DNA from: Sanguinoderma infundibulare
Taxonomy: Eukaryota > Basidiomycota > Agaricomycetes > Polyporales > Polyporaceae
NCBI GenBank assembly: GCA_032821775.1
Contig: JAVLRN010000006.1
Span: forward strand, 2,604,001-2,668,000
DNA: 64,000 nucleotides
Direction: 5' to 3'
Shown here one piece after another: positions 45,663 through 55,949 of the stretch. Position 1 is the stretch's first letter. Each line of letters starts with the position of its first letter. The notes beneath the pieces were generated by a model, which saw only the letters and a program-made list of their open reading frames with translations, was not told where the DNA came from and searched no databases. The translations under genes and the position numbers were made by a program.

Positions 45663-46664
45663 CTACAAGCCGCGCGGAGAGCGGCGGCGCATCCGTGGGG
45701 GCAGGGGAGCAGTGCAATAGCCCTTGAGAGGCATGGACGAAGCCTCGTAGATGCCGAGCGCCGTGCAGAGGTAGGCCTGCTCTTTCGCGGAGAACTCCGA
45801 GGGGGCGCTATACGAGTACGCGGGGAGGTCCTCGATGGGGATGCCGAAGATGCGACGGAGGGTGCCGGAAACGTCGTCGTCCGTGGCCTGCGTCCCTTCG
45901 GCGACATCCCAGGCGGAAAGCGACGCGGGCATGAACGGTGCGTGGATCGGTGCATCCGGCAGGGTGCAAGACGAGAAAGGAGAGAGGGCGGAGGCAGACG
46001 TCGAACAGGAGGACGTGGAGGGTAGGTCCGCTCGCGGCTCCGACGCGTCAAAGTCGTCCGAGAACGAGGAGATGGACGACGCAGAGGAGCGGTTGCCGAG
46101 GGTCGGAAGGGGCCTAAGAGGACCGCGGGACGGGGAGGGAGACGGCAAGCTAGAGGCCAGAGAGATATCCGATAGAGTCGACGATGTGAAGAGATGGCTG
46201 ATCCTGAATACTAGAGGCGAGTTCTGAGAAAAGGATGAACGACGCGATTTATCGGCCCGATGAGAAGCTGGGGTGGCCGGTTCTGGCTCGCGCATGGCGC
46301 CGCGAGAGGACCGTAAGGGAGGAAGGACGAGGAAGCCAAGGTAGGCAGCGGTGCGGAATGGGATGGCGAACATGTAAGAGAGAGTCAGGAAGAGAATGTT
46401 GGAGATTAAGCAACGGATGATAGCCGAAGCGAAGGCAAACGCGGTGCTGGGCAGCCTGAATGCGGAGGCGATGCAAGCGAAGACGAAGAATCTGCGTGGA
46501 TGCTCAGCGCTTTGGGAAGGGACGAGGGTTGAAGGTGCTTACCCGAAGCTGCGAATGAAGGAGACGAGGACCAAAAGAGGACCAACTGTCGAGAAGAGAG
46601 ACTGGATCGCGGCCAGGAGAAGAAATGCCAGGAAAGAAATGATTGACTTGATCGTGGAGAACAT
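45663..46664 (-). CDS. Uncharacterised membrane protein with Ser-rich cytosolic tail
   Basis: ATG at 46664. Exon 1 gives MFSTIKSIISFLAFLLLAAI, QSLFSTVGPLLVLVSFIRSF. After an intron with GTAAGC donor near 46545 and acceptor near 46492, exon 2 gives FFVFACIASAFRLPSTAFAF, ASAIIRCLISNILFLTLSYM and FAIPFRTAAYLGFLVLPP. This makes three or four membrane spans, followed by a soluble region of about 210 residues rich in Ser, Pro and Ala (for example SISSFSDDFDASEPRAD) and ending RMRRRSPRGL at 45663. I do not recognise the family. The antisense frame 45835-46227 is a shadow of this exon. Confidence 0.6.
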
Positions 46665-48574
46665 GATGAGACGATGGTGAGGACGGGGGAACGAGGGAAG
46701 GAAGGGACAAAGAGGGACGAAGGAAAGATGAATGAGGACCCGTTGTCTCAGCGTGGGTCTTATGTATCGGAGTGGGGGGCTGACGACTCTTGGGACCCAG
46801 CAAAGGTCAACGACATCGTGGCGACCATGGCGATCGGGCCTGGCTGGTACGAGGCTGTCGAACATTAGCATTGTCACTATTTCTGAACTCACCTTGAACA
46901 GAAAACTTCTAGGGCTGGATGGCCACCAAACACGTCTTCATAGTGGCCGCCGCCTTGCTCGTGTTTGCTCTCGAGTGTGGGCGAAGTGACTGTCCGTCGT
47001 CATCATGCAATGACTCGAACACTTAGAGGGGCATGGTACAGCTCTTCCAGTCCACAACGTATGGCACATGTCGTGACTGACGGCGCTGGGGTTATAAAGC
47101 TAAAATCAGGACCGTGTTGAATGCTGTTGACTGTCATCCTGCGACCGTATGTAGCCTGTCGGAGTCCAGATCACGGCGTGGAAACATGTCCAAACAATGG
47201 CAAATACCACAGACGCTTGCGGCTGGTCGGGGCTGGTAGGTTTTCGATTCAACTTCTTTGGCCAGCCGAAATCTAATCGTTTCTGTCACCTGTGCCACCC
47301 TCTCCGTCCTCCCCCCACTTAGCAAGGTCGTTTATGGCCTGCCTAGGGGAGACTAGCCAGCCTCTACATTCTTAGTTTCTATGCCCAACATCAACTTGAC
47401 ACTACGCCACGCCGAAGAGCCCCTCAGAGACGTAACACCGACGTTGACCGCCTTCCACCACATTTCTAACCATGCTAACCAACAGTTGTCAGGCCCAAGA
47501 GCACTCGATGAAGTGCATAGATGAAAACCGGCGACTTGCAGCCATTTTAGAAGCCACTCCGCAAATTTCGTTGCGAATTTCGATTCCCTGGCACAGGCAA
47601 CGCTGCCAAGTTCAAAATCGTTCTCTGTTCAATATGGTGCGCGTTTCCTCGAACCTGGATCAATTTCGTGCCGACTATTTGCAAGGGTCTGAATGGGCTC
47701 CTCAACGAAAACACTCGTGTGGCAATTGTCGGAATTGGTTGTGGATCGGAAGTAGACACGTCCGAGTCATCGCAGGTTGTTGCTCCCTCCATCTCGCGGA
47801 AGCGGGACAACCTCGTTGCGGACTCGCCAAGTACATCATCGGACCTACGACTCAGCATAACTGTTCGAGGATGACTAAGATCCTGACGTCGGTCCCAACT
47901 CGCTCCTAGATCATAGGCTGTATTGAGCTCCGTATGTCAACCGCGCTGGAGCGACCTCAATGTCCCTCTTCCCTACTGTACGTCCTGCAGTCGGTCGCGC
48001 TTTGGCATCCATTGACCGTTGCGTATCAGGGCGATGTGTAGCGCCTGCGGAGACTATTCTAGGATGAAATCCCGACCGGCCATTATTGATCATTATTCTA
48101 CGTTACTCAGTTGAAACAAGACGCTGATACCGTGGAAGCATAATGCCACATGGGAACCTCGAAATCTCGAGCCAACGTCATGGGTCCTAGGTCCTTCCCA
48201 TGGGCGGTTATATGTCCGTCGAAAAGACGCTTCATTATTCCGTTCGGGATCTGTCTGTGGGTTGTGGCTCACTATGACATGGGCAAGTTTGCACGCCGAC
48301 ATCATGTTTGTGACAGGGCTTGGGCCAGGGGCAGTTGATGATCGCTCCTCGGACCCGATTGTACATCCATGAGCGGTGTGCTATTCAAGTTGAGGGGCCA
48401 CCAGTGCCGAAACTTCCACAGTAGTCAGCAACCTTTCTTTTCACATCGTCCACTTAAAAGCGCCGGCCAATAGTTCATATCTATAGAACTGGCTACCCAT
48501 ATCTCGACCATTCGTCGGCTCACTTATCGCAGACGATCTCCTTTCCTTCCTCGCCTTACGCGTGCCCATTCGCC
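46665..48574. other. Long stretch without a recognised gene
   Basis: Plus-strand frames at about 47472-47909 have a coding look (ANFDSLAQATLPSSKSF in one, NENTRVAIVGIGCGSEVDTS in another) but are broken and unassigned. 48440-48574 is the aldo/keto reductase upstream region. Confidence 0.3.
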
Positions 48575-50406
48575 ATGGCCCCGAAAATGCAATACGGTAC
48601 GTTGCGATATTCTCTCCCAAGTTGCTTACGACCTAGAACACTCAACGTACTGTTACAGTCCGCCTCGGAAACTCGGGACTAAAGGTCTCGAAGATTATCC
48701 TGGGCTGCATGTCTTACGGCTCCCCCGAGTGGCAGAACTGGGTCTTGCCTGAGGAAGAGGCCATCAAACATATCAAGTTCGCGTAAGTGATATAAGTGGT
48801 CCATATCTCGGAGTCCTGATGTCCAACTCACATGCTACATAGGTATAATAACGGTATTCAGACGTTCGACACCGCTGACGTTAGTTCCTTGATACATATT
48901 CGCAATTGGTATTGGCTGACCGTTGAGACGGTACCCAGGTATACTCGAACGGTCTTTCCGAGATTGTCCTGGGGAATGCGATTAAGAAACTGGAACTCCC
49001 GCGCGAAGAGATAGTTATCATGACGAAGGTGCCCCTACTATATCCCTCTATCTGAACATGTCATCTGATACGTATCGACTTCGCGTCTCTAGCTCTTTAG
49101 TCCTGTCCTGAAAGACTATGGCATAAACATCTGGGCCTCTGGAAAAACGGCAGAGGACTTCGGCGTCATCAACCAAAAGGGTCTGAACCGCAAGGTACGT
49201 GTTCTACCCGCGGGGACTACGCGAAATTTCTTGATCTGAACATTGCCGCACAGCACGTTTTCGACTCCGTAAAGGCGAGCCTCAAGCGTCTTCAAGTCGA
49301 CTACATTGACCTGTTGCAATGTGAGTGTTGCCGACGTCGTCTGTGTACTCGGCGTTTAGATGACGCTTTGCAGGTCACCGCTTCGACTACGATACGCCTA
49401 TCGAGGAAACCGTGGGTCTCCCAAAGTAATGCCTACCGGTGATTGAGCTGTTGACTTCGTGGTTGCACGGACAGATGCAAGCGCTTCACGACGTCGTGAA
49501 GGCCGGATACGTGCGATACATCGGTATGAGCTCATGCTGGGCCTACCAATGTACGTCCATGATACACTGAGCGCATTTCGTTCTAAATTGATTGATCCGT
49601 GCTGCACCCTAGTCCACGCAATGCAAAGTACGTCTCCGCGTCTGAGATGGCCACGACAGTGCTTTAACTGACTGCGTTCCTCTCGGGTTTCCGTGCAGAC
49701 TACGCGATCACAAACAACCTCACGCCCTTCGTCTCCATGCAGAACCACTACAGCCTCATGTACCGCGAGGAGGAGCGCGAAATGATGCCCACGCTCAAGG
49801 TCGGCACCTCGCAGTCTTCTCGCAGTGGCGGGCCACTCATCGTTGTTTTCACCCGGCTCGGGATAGATGTTTGGTGTCGGATCCATCCCTTGGTCTCCTC
49901 TCGGCCGCGGACTGCTGTGTCGCCCATTCGACGCGGAAGCGACGCTGCGCAAGAAGACCGATGCGTGAGTCCAAGATCTTTTTCTCTCCGCTTCGGTCGT
50001 GCTCACCCCCGAGTCATGGTGGTACAGTTACCAGGGCACATACGATCTCGGTTTCCTTCCGACGCTTACTAGCAGGTATACCGTGTTTTCCCGAGTTGAT
50101 GTGGCGCAATCCCGTCTGAGGCTTTGCATAGGATCGACGAGATCGCGAAGAAGAAGGGCGTGAGCATGGCCCAGATCTCCTTGGCTTGGATCATGGCGAA
50201 AGACGGCGTGACGGCGCCCATCATCGGAACGACCAGTCTCTCGAACCTTGAGGACATCCTAGGTGAGTCACATCGCCGTCATTGATGACGACGAAATTGA
50301 TGATGACGCAATACTACTAGGCTCGTTGGACGTGAAGTTGACGGACGAGGAGATCAAGTACTTGGAGGAGCCGTACCGTCCTCTGAAGATCACCGGCCAC
50401 TCCTAG
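48575..50406 (+). CDS. Aldo/keto reductase
   Basis: NADPH-dependent reduction of aldehydes or ketones by a cytosolic TIM-barrel enzyme. ATG at 48575 (MAPKMQY) joins to VRLGNSGLKVSKIILGCMSYGSPEW. The AKR tetrad is visible: Asp in TFDTAD, Tyr in VYSNGLSE, Lys in VIMTK and His in LLQCHRFDYDTPIEE. Further landmarks are VKAGYVRYIGMSSCWAYQF, FVSMQNHYSLMYREEEREMM, IPWSPLGRGLLCRPF and, near the end, IAKKKGVSMAQISLAWIMAK, APIIGTTSLSNLEDILGSLD and LEEPYRPLKITGHS, stop 50404-50406. About eleven short introns. It resembles the fungal versiconal-reductase-like AKR group; the substrate is unknown. Confidence 0.86.
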
Positions 50407-50761
50407 ATCTTGCCAGGGTCGGAACTTTGTACGATACATCACGCAGCGCGAAAGCTATTGCAATAGCATGGATGGCATGATCTCGCAGTCTTGCGCTCGT
50501 CGTTCGCCCGCTCGGCTCAGGCCATCGCGGATAGTTGAACTTGTCAAGTGACGCGGGTACTGAAATTGTAATAACTAGACCGCGAACGAAGCGTTGTAGG
50601 CTCCGAGAGAGAAACAGTCGCGTGTATGTATGATCAGTCCATCATGAAGAGGCGTGTCCAGTAAGGGGAATCGTGCAGGATGTACAGTAATAGCGCCGGA
50701 ACATAAGTACATGCGATATTACAGTAGCAAGAGCCGAGATGCGATATCTAATCCTTCGCGC

Positions 50762-50935
50762 CCAAGGTGATGGATGGCAAGCCCATTACATTCAAACAGC
50801 TGCAGTGGCGGCTTCTACTGAGCTTCATGAACGTCGGACGCAAGCGCTGTTTCTCTGGAGCGCAGACCCAAGAGACTGAGAATGCAGAAATAATGAGCCA
50901 TGGCGCCCTTACCAGCAACGATCCGTGTGGCAAAG
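50762..50935 (-). repeat. Fragment homologous to 31110-31262
   Basis: Minus-strand sequence coding for GKGAMAHYFCILSLLGLRSR and ETALASDVHEAQ, nearly colinear with plus 31115-31262 at DNA level, including the following stretch (CAGCTGTTTGAATGTAATGG here, AGCTGTTTGAAGCCTTCCAG there). A fragment of an unrecognised repeat or gene family. Confidence 0.65.
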
Positions 50936-51706
50936 TGCGTTCGCAGAAAGGCTGCGGCAACCAGAAAATCGGAAAGGCAGCAGCCCCAGCGCGTTTTACG
51001 GCCTGATCCCGCCCATCCTCAATGTCATCCTCATTCCAGAATTCTGCAGGCTTAAGGAGTTGACCCTCTGTACAGTCGACCGCCAGTATGCGCGCAGCTT
51101 AAAAATGAACTTGCCAGAAAGCGTCACGACGGGTCAAACTAGAGCTCGTCAAGGTTCCGGTGGAGAGGCAGGGATGCTCACTACGTTGTTAACCATAAAT
51201 TCGATGCCCAACTACACGCATTACGGCATTCCAGTATCTATGCTGGCGAGGAGGGAATGGGCAACGCACCGAGTCCAAGTCCGGTCGACGGTGCTGCTGG
51301 TGGCTGGACGTGTGCTTCGCGTGCTTGCTAATCTCCAACTGGCCAAATCGCTCGGATGGAAGAGATGGCTTGGCTTTGCAACGATAGCGAGGATGGTAGG
51401 CCGAACCAAGGTCGTCGTTGACGACAACTTGAAGGCTAAAGCAACTGGTACGTGGTCGACGACGCAAACTCCGGCCCGGACCCGGCAAACTGGCGCTGGA
51501 CCTCCAAGAAGCCAGCGCTGCCAGCTGCCACTGGCCTTGCAGGCTAGTCTCGCCGCCCACCACCATTCGAATCCGAGAACCATGCAATCTCGGCAAGGCC
51601 GGTTACCAAACCAGTGTGGAAGACATGGACGTAGCGTCTGATACATTCGAAGCGTCTGGCAGATGCTTCAAATAAGTATCCTCCGCTTCATCAGTACTTC
51701 CGGAAA
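50936..51706. other. Stretch without a recognised gene
   Basis: Overlapping frames on both strands (minus 51646-51221, plus 50925-51641) match nothing known. May be part of the transposon-derived zone that follows. Confidence 0.3.
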
Positions 51707-51796
51707 TTGCTTAACCGTGCTTAACGGGGCCATTAAGCACCGTTAAGCACGTTAAGCAGCCGTTAAGCACGATAAGCCGATAAGCCGTAAGCAGGT
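51707..51796 (+). repeat. Array of GTTAAGC-type motifs, first block
   Basis: About nine copies in both orientations of a short motif TTAAGC/GCTTAA, or its AT(A)AGC variant, spaced by a few bases (for example CCGTTAAGCACGTTAAGCAG). Clustered subterminal motifs of this sort are typical of DNA transposon ends, where transposase binds. Confidence 0.75.
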
Positions 51797-51965
51797 CTCG
51801 AAGCGCCCGTAAGTGCCGCCACTGACGACCTCCCTTCTACCAGCACCGCTCCCCCGCACTCTGACTGGCACATGGCGGGGGACAAAGAGATGTCTCCTCG
51901 ACACCCTGGAGGTAGAAGTTTGCCCAGGATATCCACCAAGATCCGGGGGGAAGGATGGCCATTTT

Positions 51966-51990
51966 CCGTTAAGCCGTTAAGCCGTTAAGC
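51966..51990 (+). repeat. Array of GTTAAGC motifs, second block
   Basis: Three perfect tandem copies of the 8-bp unit CCGTTAAG followed by C, about 170 bp after the first block and 100 bp before the truncated reading frame at 52091. Confidence 0.8.
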
Positions 51991-52090
51991 AAAATCCGAC
52001 TTTCCTGATGTTGGTGTAGTACCCGCTTCGCTTCAACGCCGCCGCATCTCCTGCCCCAGGCTACTTACCTGCATTCCAATTTCTTCCTCC

Positions 52091-52175
52091 ATGTCAGACG
52101 TTGAAGGCACCGACTTCACTCTTCCCGGTGTTCCCACTGACGGCCGCCTGGACATTGCGGCGACTCGCTACATCA
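52091..52175 (+). pseudogene. Reading frame cut off by the TIR element
   Basis: ATG at 52091 begins MSDVEGTDFTLPGVPTDGRL and continues DIAATRYI up to the first base of the inverted-repeat element at 52176. Its position just behind the GTTAAGC arrays suggests the first codons of a protein encoded by another DNA transposon. No matching continuation was recognised after 55817. Confidence 0.4.
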
Positions 52176-52490
52176 GGAAAAACCTCCCCACCTAATTTGG
52201 TGGGAATACAACTAAAAAGTAGGAATTAGTTCTAAATTAGAGGATTAGTGACATTAGCTATAATGTAGACAGATTACCCCATCCATTAGCAGCATTAGGG
52301 ATAAAGTAGCACTATAGTAGTGCTACAGTATTGCTACTTTATCCCTAATCCTCCTAATAGTTGCTAATGCAGGACTACAGGCTCAGTATCTCAGAAATTT
52401 ACTGGGCTGTCCAGAACTTGCACACACCACACAAAGAAGATAAACATGAAAAGTGTATATTGAGTATAACTAATACATTGCAGTAGCTAC
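52176..52490 (+). repeat. Left inverted terminal repeat
   Basis: Partner of 55504-55817. Contains AACTAAAAAGTAGGAATTAG and, at 52294-52310 and 52333-52349, a perfect 17-bp internal inverted repeat (ATTAGGGATAAAGTAGC and its complement) with a further nested palindrome around CACTATAGTAGTGCTAC. Confidence 0.92.
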
Positions 52491-52741
52491 AAGCAAGCAT
52501 GCTGGTGAGGGTGGAGAACTCATATGCCTGGAGGAGGCGAGGGGGGAGAGTGAGGGATGACGACAGAATAATCAGTGATGAAAGAGGAGAGAGGGACTAA
52601 CCTTCTTCATGATGCCCGCCTTTCATTTTGAGAAGGTGATATGACGTCTGGACTTGTCCTGCATGAACTCGATCTTGATCTTCCTGCGGCAGCCCTTCTT
52701 GTGCACCTTTGGCTTGTCCTTGTCATCGTCATCTAGGATCG

Positions 52742-53470
52742 CAGTAGAGAGAATGGAGGACTCGCCTGGCATTTGAACGCGACATCCTCCCGCCCTGCGC
52801 TCGAGCCGAAGACAGCGTTGATCTCCTCGAGCAAGACGTTGGCCGTCTCGGGCACGCAACACGTCAACCAGACGCAGGCCGCACCAGACGCGGCCGCGAA
52901 GACGATGAACATCATACCGGTGGAGCGCTGTATCAGCACTGGCGTGAGCAGCCCGATGAGGACTGAGAAAAGCCATCTTGCGTCAGTAATGATGGAATAT
53001 ACGACATGGAAAACGGAAGCAAGGAGAGGGGACGGGGAAGAAGGAAGGGTAAATGAAGCACTGGGGGAGAAGCAAGAAGGAAAAAATAACGCACAGTTGT
53101 TCGTCCAGCAGGACGCGGTGGAGAGCCCGATGCCCTTGCTGCAGGCAGAGAGCGGAAAGACTTCGAAGGGGAGGATCCAGGCGATGGGACCGTAGCTGAC
53201 GCCGTACGCGGTCGTGAAGGTGTAGACGCATGCGACGGACACCTAGGCAGCGAGGGCATACGAGGACCAGTCGGCAGAGTAGCGGCTGATCTTCTCGATG
53301 TAGAAGAGCCCACAGTTGGTGCCCACATCGGCATCGTGGAGGTCGTCGATGCAGTTGACGATCGTGGCACCAACAGCGTGCTCGATGCGGTTGTTGTCTG
53401 TTTTGCGTACCGGGTGGAGCGCAGACACGTTCGGCTTGTAGAGGAAGCGCTGGGCGTAGTCTGACTGTGT
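52742..53470 (-). pseudogene. Captured 3' fragment of an MFS sugar transporter gene
   Basis: Minus-strand pieces read FLYKPNVSALHP, GTNCGLFYIEKISRYS, SADWSSYALAA, VSVACVYTFTTAYGVSYGPI, AWILPFEVFPLSACSKGIGL and STASCWTNN. After what looks like a retained intron of about 120 nt they continue LIGLLTPVLIQRSTGMMFIV, FAAASGAACVWLTCCVPETA and NVLLEEINAVFGSSAGREDV. These match the last membrane spans and the PETANVLLEEI-type signature of fungal sugar/hexose transporters. The N-terminal half is missing and there are in-frame stops. It lies entirely between the inverted repeats. Confidence 0.8.
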
Positions 53471-53499
53471 TCGTGGGAGCTGAGCGAATGGGGCTGGAG

Positions 53500-53952
53500 G
53501 AGTCAAATCGGGGAATGGACGCACCTGGGCCCCTCCTCGTTCTCCAGTATCTTAGACCAGTCCGCCTCCTTCGAGATCTCAATGTTCATCTGCGACTCGC
53601 CCTTCTTGTACTCGAGCGAGCAGTCGAGCACCATGATCCGGAGGGCGAGGAGGATGGCGAGCCCGGCGACGACACCGCCAATGATAGCGGCAGTGCTGGA
53701 CGAGGAGGAAGAGGAGGTGGTTTGCGAGAGGGTGGGTGCGGAGAGGACGGTGTCGACGTGGCGAGTGGGAGGAGAGTTGAACGTTGAAGTCCTAGATGCT
53801 CGACGTGGTGGCGCCACAGGCAATGTGCCACCAAACCGAGCATCTAAGACTTCGGCCTCTCCTCCCACTCGCCACGTCGCCTCTCTCCTCTCAAGTGCGA
53901 CGTGCCTGTTGTGGAACTCACCTCCATTCGCTGACCCCCAGTCGCTCCTTCC
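53500..53952 (-). pseudogene. Captured fragment of a single-span membrane protein
   Basis: The minus frame has a Ser run and one membrane span (SSSSSSSTAAIIGGVVAGLA, ILLALRIMVLDCSLEYKKGE), as in fungal Mid2-like or lectin-like surface proteins. It is continued by sequence that folds back on itself in the hairpin at 53755-53878. No complete gene. Confidence 0.5.
53755..53878. repeat. Long hairpin inside the TIR element
   Basis: 21-bp perfect outer arms (GACGTGGCGAGTGGGAGGAGA at 53755-53775 against 53858-53878). The inner arms of about 30 bp, around CTAGATGCTCG/CGAGCATCTAAG and GTGGTGGC/GCCACCA, are imperfect. Looks like an inverted duplication made during capture or repair. Confidence 0.85.
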
Positions 53953-53955
53953 ACC

Positions 53956-54350
53956 ATGAGCGGATGTACGTCTCCTCATCATGCTCTGATATGCATCGCA
54001 GTCCAGTTCCTGAATCTCGTCCATCCGTTCTTGCCCATCCTCCCCGAGGTTTCGTCCCCAGACCGCAAAGTAAGTAGCACCCGCAACCATCCCGCCTGGA
54101 CAGTTTTTTTTACCATTTCATCCTCCATCATCCACATCTTCCCTCCTGACTGCCACGGGACAGGTCCCGTTCAACCAAAAGGTACTATGGATCGCCGTCA
54201 CGCTCCTCATCTTCCTCGTCTGCTCCCAGGTCCCCCTGTACGGCATTTGGACTCGGTGGATCCCCTCTACTGGATGCGTGTCATCCTCCCGTCAAGCCAT
54301 GGGATGCTCATGGAGCTCGGTATTGCACCCATTGTCACTTCTGGCGTGGT
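53956..54350 (+). pseudogene. Captured 5' fragment of the Sec61-alpha translocon gene
   Basis: Plus-strand sequence reads FLNLVHPFLPILPEVSSPDR and K, then a GTAAGT...ACAG intron (about 54070-54163), then VPFNQKVLWIAVTLLIFLVC and SQVPLYGI. After a frame change it continues DPLYWMRVILPSSHGMLMEL and GIAPIVTSGVV. This is the highly conserved N-terminus and plug region of Sec61-alpha, the protein-conducting channel of the ER. The rest of the protein is absent, and an insertion lies between the start codon and FLNLV. The retained intron shows capture from genomic DNA. Confidence 0.88.
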
Positions 54351-55503
54351 CATCATCTCTCGTCACCACACCCGAAGCATCCCAGCTCGCCCCCCAGGCA
54401 TCCCCCCCGCCCCGGCAACCCTTCCTCTCATACCACCACTACCACCAGATGCTACTTCCACCTCAGACCCCACCAACACGTCTTCCCAGCCCTCCCCTCG
54501 TGAATCACAGTCGCTCAAGCAGGACGACGCCTCCCCAACAAACTCGGATGGTACGCAGCAGCAGCAACCCACGAAGCCACAAGCTACCTTCATCACAAAG
54601 CTCTATGCGTACGTCCGCCTGACGCGTCTCTTGCTCGCGCCGTCGTGCTAATGACGCGTTCAGCCTCCTTGAGCGGCCAGAGAACCACCACAGGGTGCCG
54701 CGAACCTGAGGCTGCTCACGTCCTGTAAGTACCATCCCCTCCTTGCCGAGCACCTTCTACGTCCCCAATGCCGTCTATTCCGCCATCCAGCTCCCCCAGA
54801 TCCTGTCCGCACGCGTCCATGTCTCCCGCACCTCCTCGCGTAGGCTTAGATCCTCTCAGCACTTCCCCTCCATCCCCCTGCTCCCGCTGCCGAGCGCAAC
54901 ATCCAGTCGCATGTGTCCCCACGCCGGAAGCATGGATGCCGGCTACAACGGGTCTCTTTCCAGTCCAGGCACACCCCATCCCGCCAAGCGGCCCCGCAAT
55001 GACCATGAAGATGACTGTAGCTGTACCAGGCGGTACAGTCTTTCGGTATGATTCCATTCACCCATTATGCCGCTATCGCTCGCCATTGCCTCTCCAGCTG
55101 TCAAACTCTCCTTATCCAGCGTACCTTGTAAATGGCCATGCCCTGACCACTAACCTCAGCTCGCAGTCCATGCTACTGCTGCCGCCGCTCTCCACCCCCA
55201 TGACCAGCAGTACCCACACCTGTCCCACTCCCGCGCCTATGATCCTCGCTACGCCTACCCCGACCAGCATTGTTTGCATTGCTGGGGCTGCTCAACCTCG
55301 TGCGGACGGTCCTCCTGCTCCCGCGCCTCTGCCAGCAGCCTCGAAGACATGCTCTTCGAGGTGATGACCACCGGCGATGACAATGCTGCCCACACCCACA
55401 GCCATTGTGCCGTCCACTCCGCACAGCATCTGGCATGCCACCATTCGACTTCTCCCGGGCGTGACTATCACCTCGGAGTGTCAACGCTTCACCTGGCTTC
55501 TCT
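54351..55503. other. Unassigned interior of the TIR element
   Basis: Ser/Pro/Thr-rich plus frames to about 54650. From 54720 to 55480 lies another coding-like piece, one frame of which is rich in Cys, His and Ser (HCLHCWGCSTSCGRSSC, then EDMLFEVMTTGDDNAAHTHS). Possibly a third or fourth captured gene fragment; source not recognised. Confidence 0.4.
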
Positions 55504-55817
55504 GTAGCTACAGCAATGTATTAGTTATGGTCAATATATACTTTTCATGTCTATCTTCTATGTTGTGTGTGCAAGTTCTGGACAGCCAGCAAATTTCTGA
55601 GATACTGAACTTGTAGTCCTACATTAGCAACCATTAGGAGGAATTAGGGATAAAGTAGCACTACTGTAGCACTACTATAGTGGTATTTTATCCCTAATAC
55701 TGCTAAGAGATGGGGTAACCTGTCTACACTAGAGCTAATGTCACTAATCCTCTAATTTAGAACTAATTCCTACTTTTTAGTTGTACTTCTACCAAATTAG
55801 CCTGGGGAGGTTTTTCC
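55504..55817 (-). repeat. Right inverted terminal repeat
   Basis: Reverse complement of the left repeat with scattered substitutions. The internal hairpin is also present, with a few changes (GGTATTTTATCCC in place of TGCTACTTTATCCC in one arm). Confidence 0.92.
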
Positions 55818-55949
55818 AGAGTACCGGCCCCGCCACAACTCAAACCTAGAAACTCGTGGCATTCGTCTGTCTCTCATTTGTGTACATGCCGTATCGTATT
55901 GTGCATATCTCTCTTTACCAGCACGCCTAGCCGCGTGACTGACTATTTT

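Larger units (their letters stand above)
52176..55817. mobile_element. TIR DNA transposon carrying host gene fragments (Pack-TIR-like, 3.64 kb)
   Basis: Both ends carry the same sequence in inverted orientation, starting GGAAAAACCTCCCCA and running about 315 bp (52176-52490 and 55504-55817) with mostly single-base differences by eye. Between them there is no recognisable transposase. Instead there are, in order, the 3' part of a sugar-transporter gene (minus), a stretch from a single-span membrane protein (minus), a perfect hairpin, the 5' part of a Sec61-alpha gene with intron (plus), and unassigned Ser/Pro- and Cys/His-containing frames. This is the layout of Pack-MULE/Pack-TIR elements known from plants: non-autonomous, moved by a transposase supplied elsewhere. 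No clear target-site duplication was seen (a 3-bp TAC lies near both ends), so the superfamily is unresolved. Confidence 0.85.

Noticed and set aside
45835..46227. Acidic 130-aa plus-strand frame
   Set aside because: Antisense of the Ser-rich exon of the membrane protein at 45663-46664.
51707..51990. CRISPR-like array of GTTAAGC repeats
   Set aside because: Units are 7-8 bp, in both orientations, without spacers of even length, and the genome is eukaryotic.
52165..55826. TAC on both sides of the TIR element as target-site duplication
   Set aside because: Three bases can match by chance and the extra bases between TAC and the TIR differ; not claimed as a feature.
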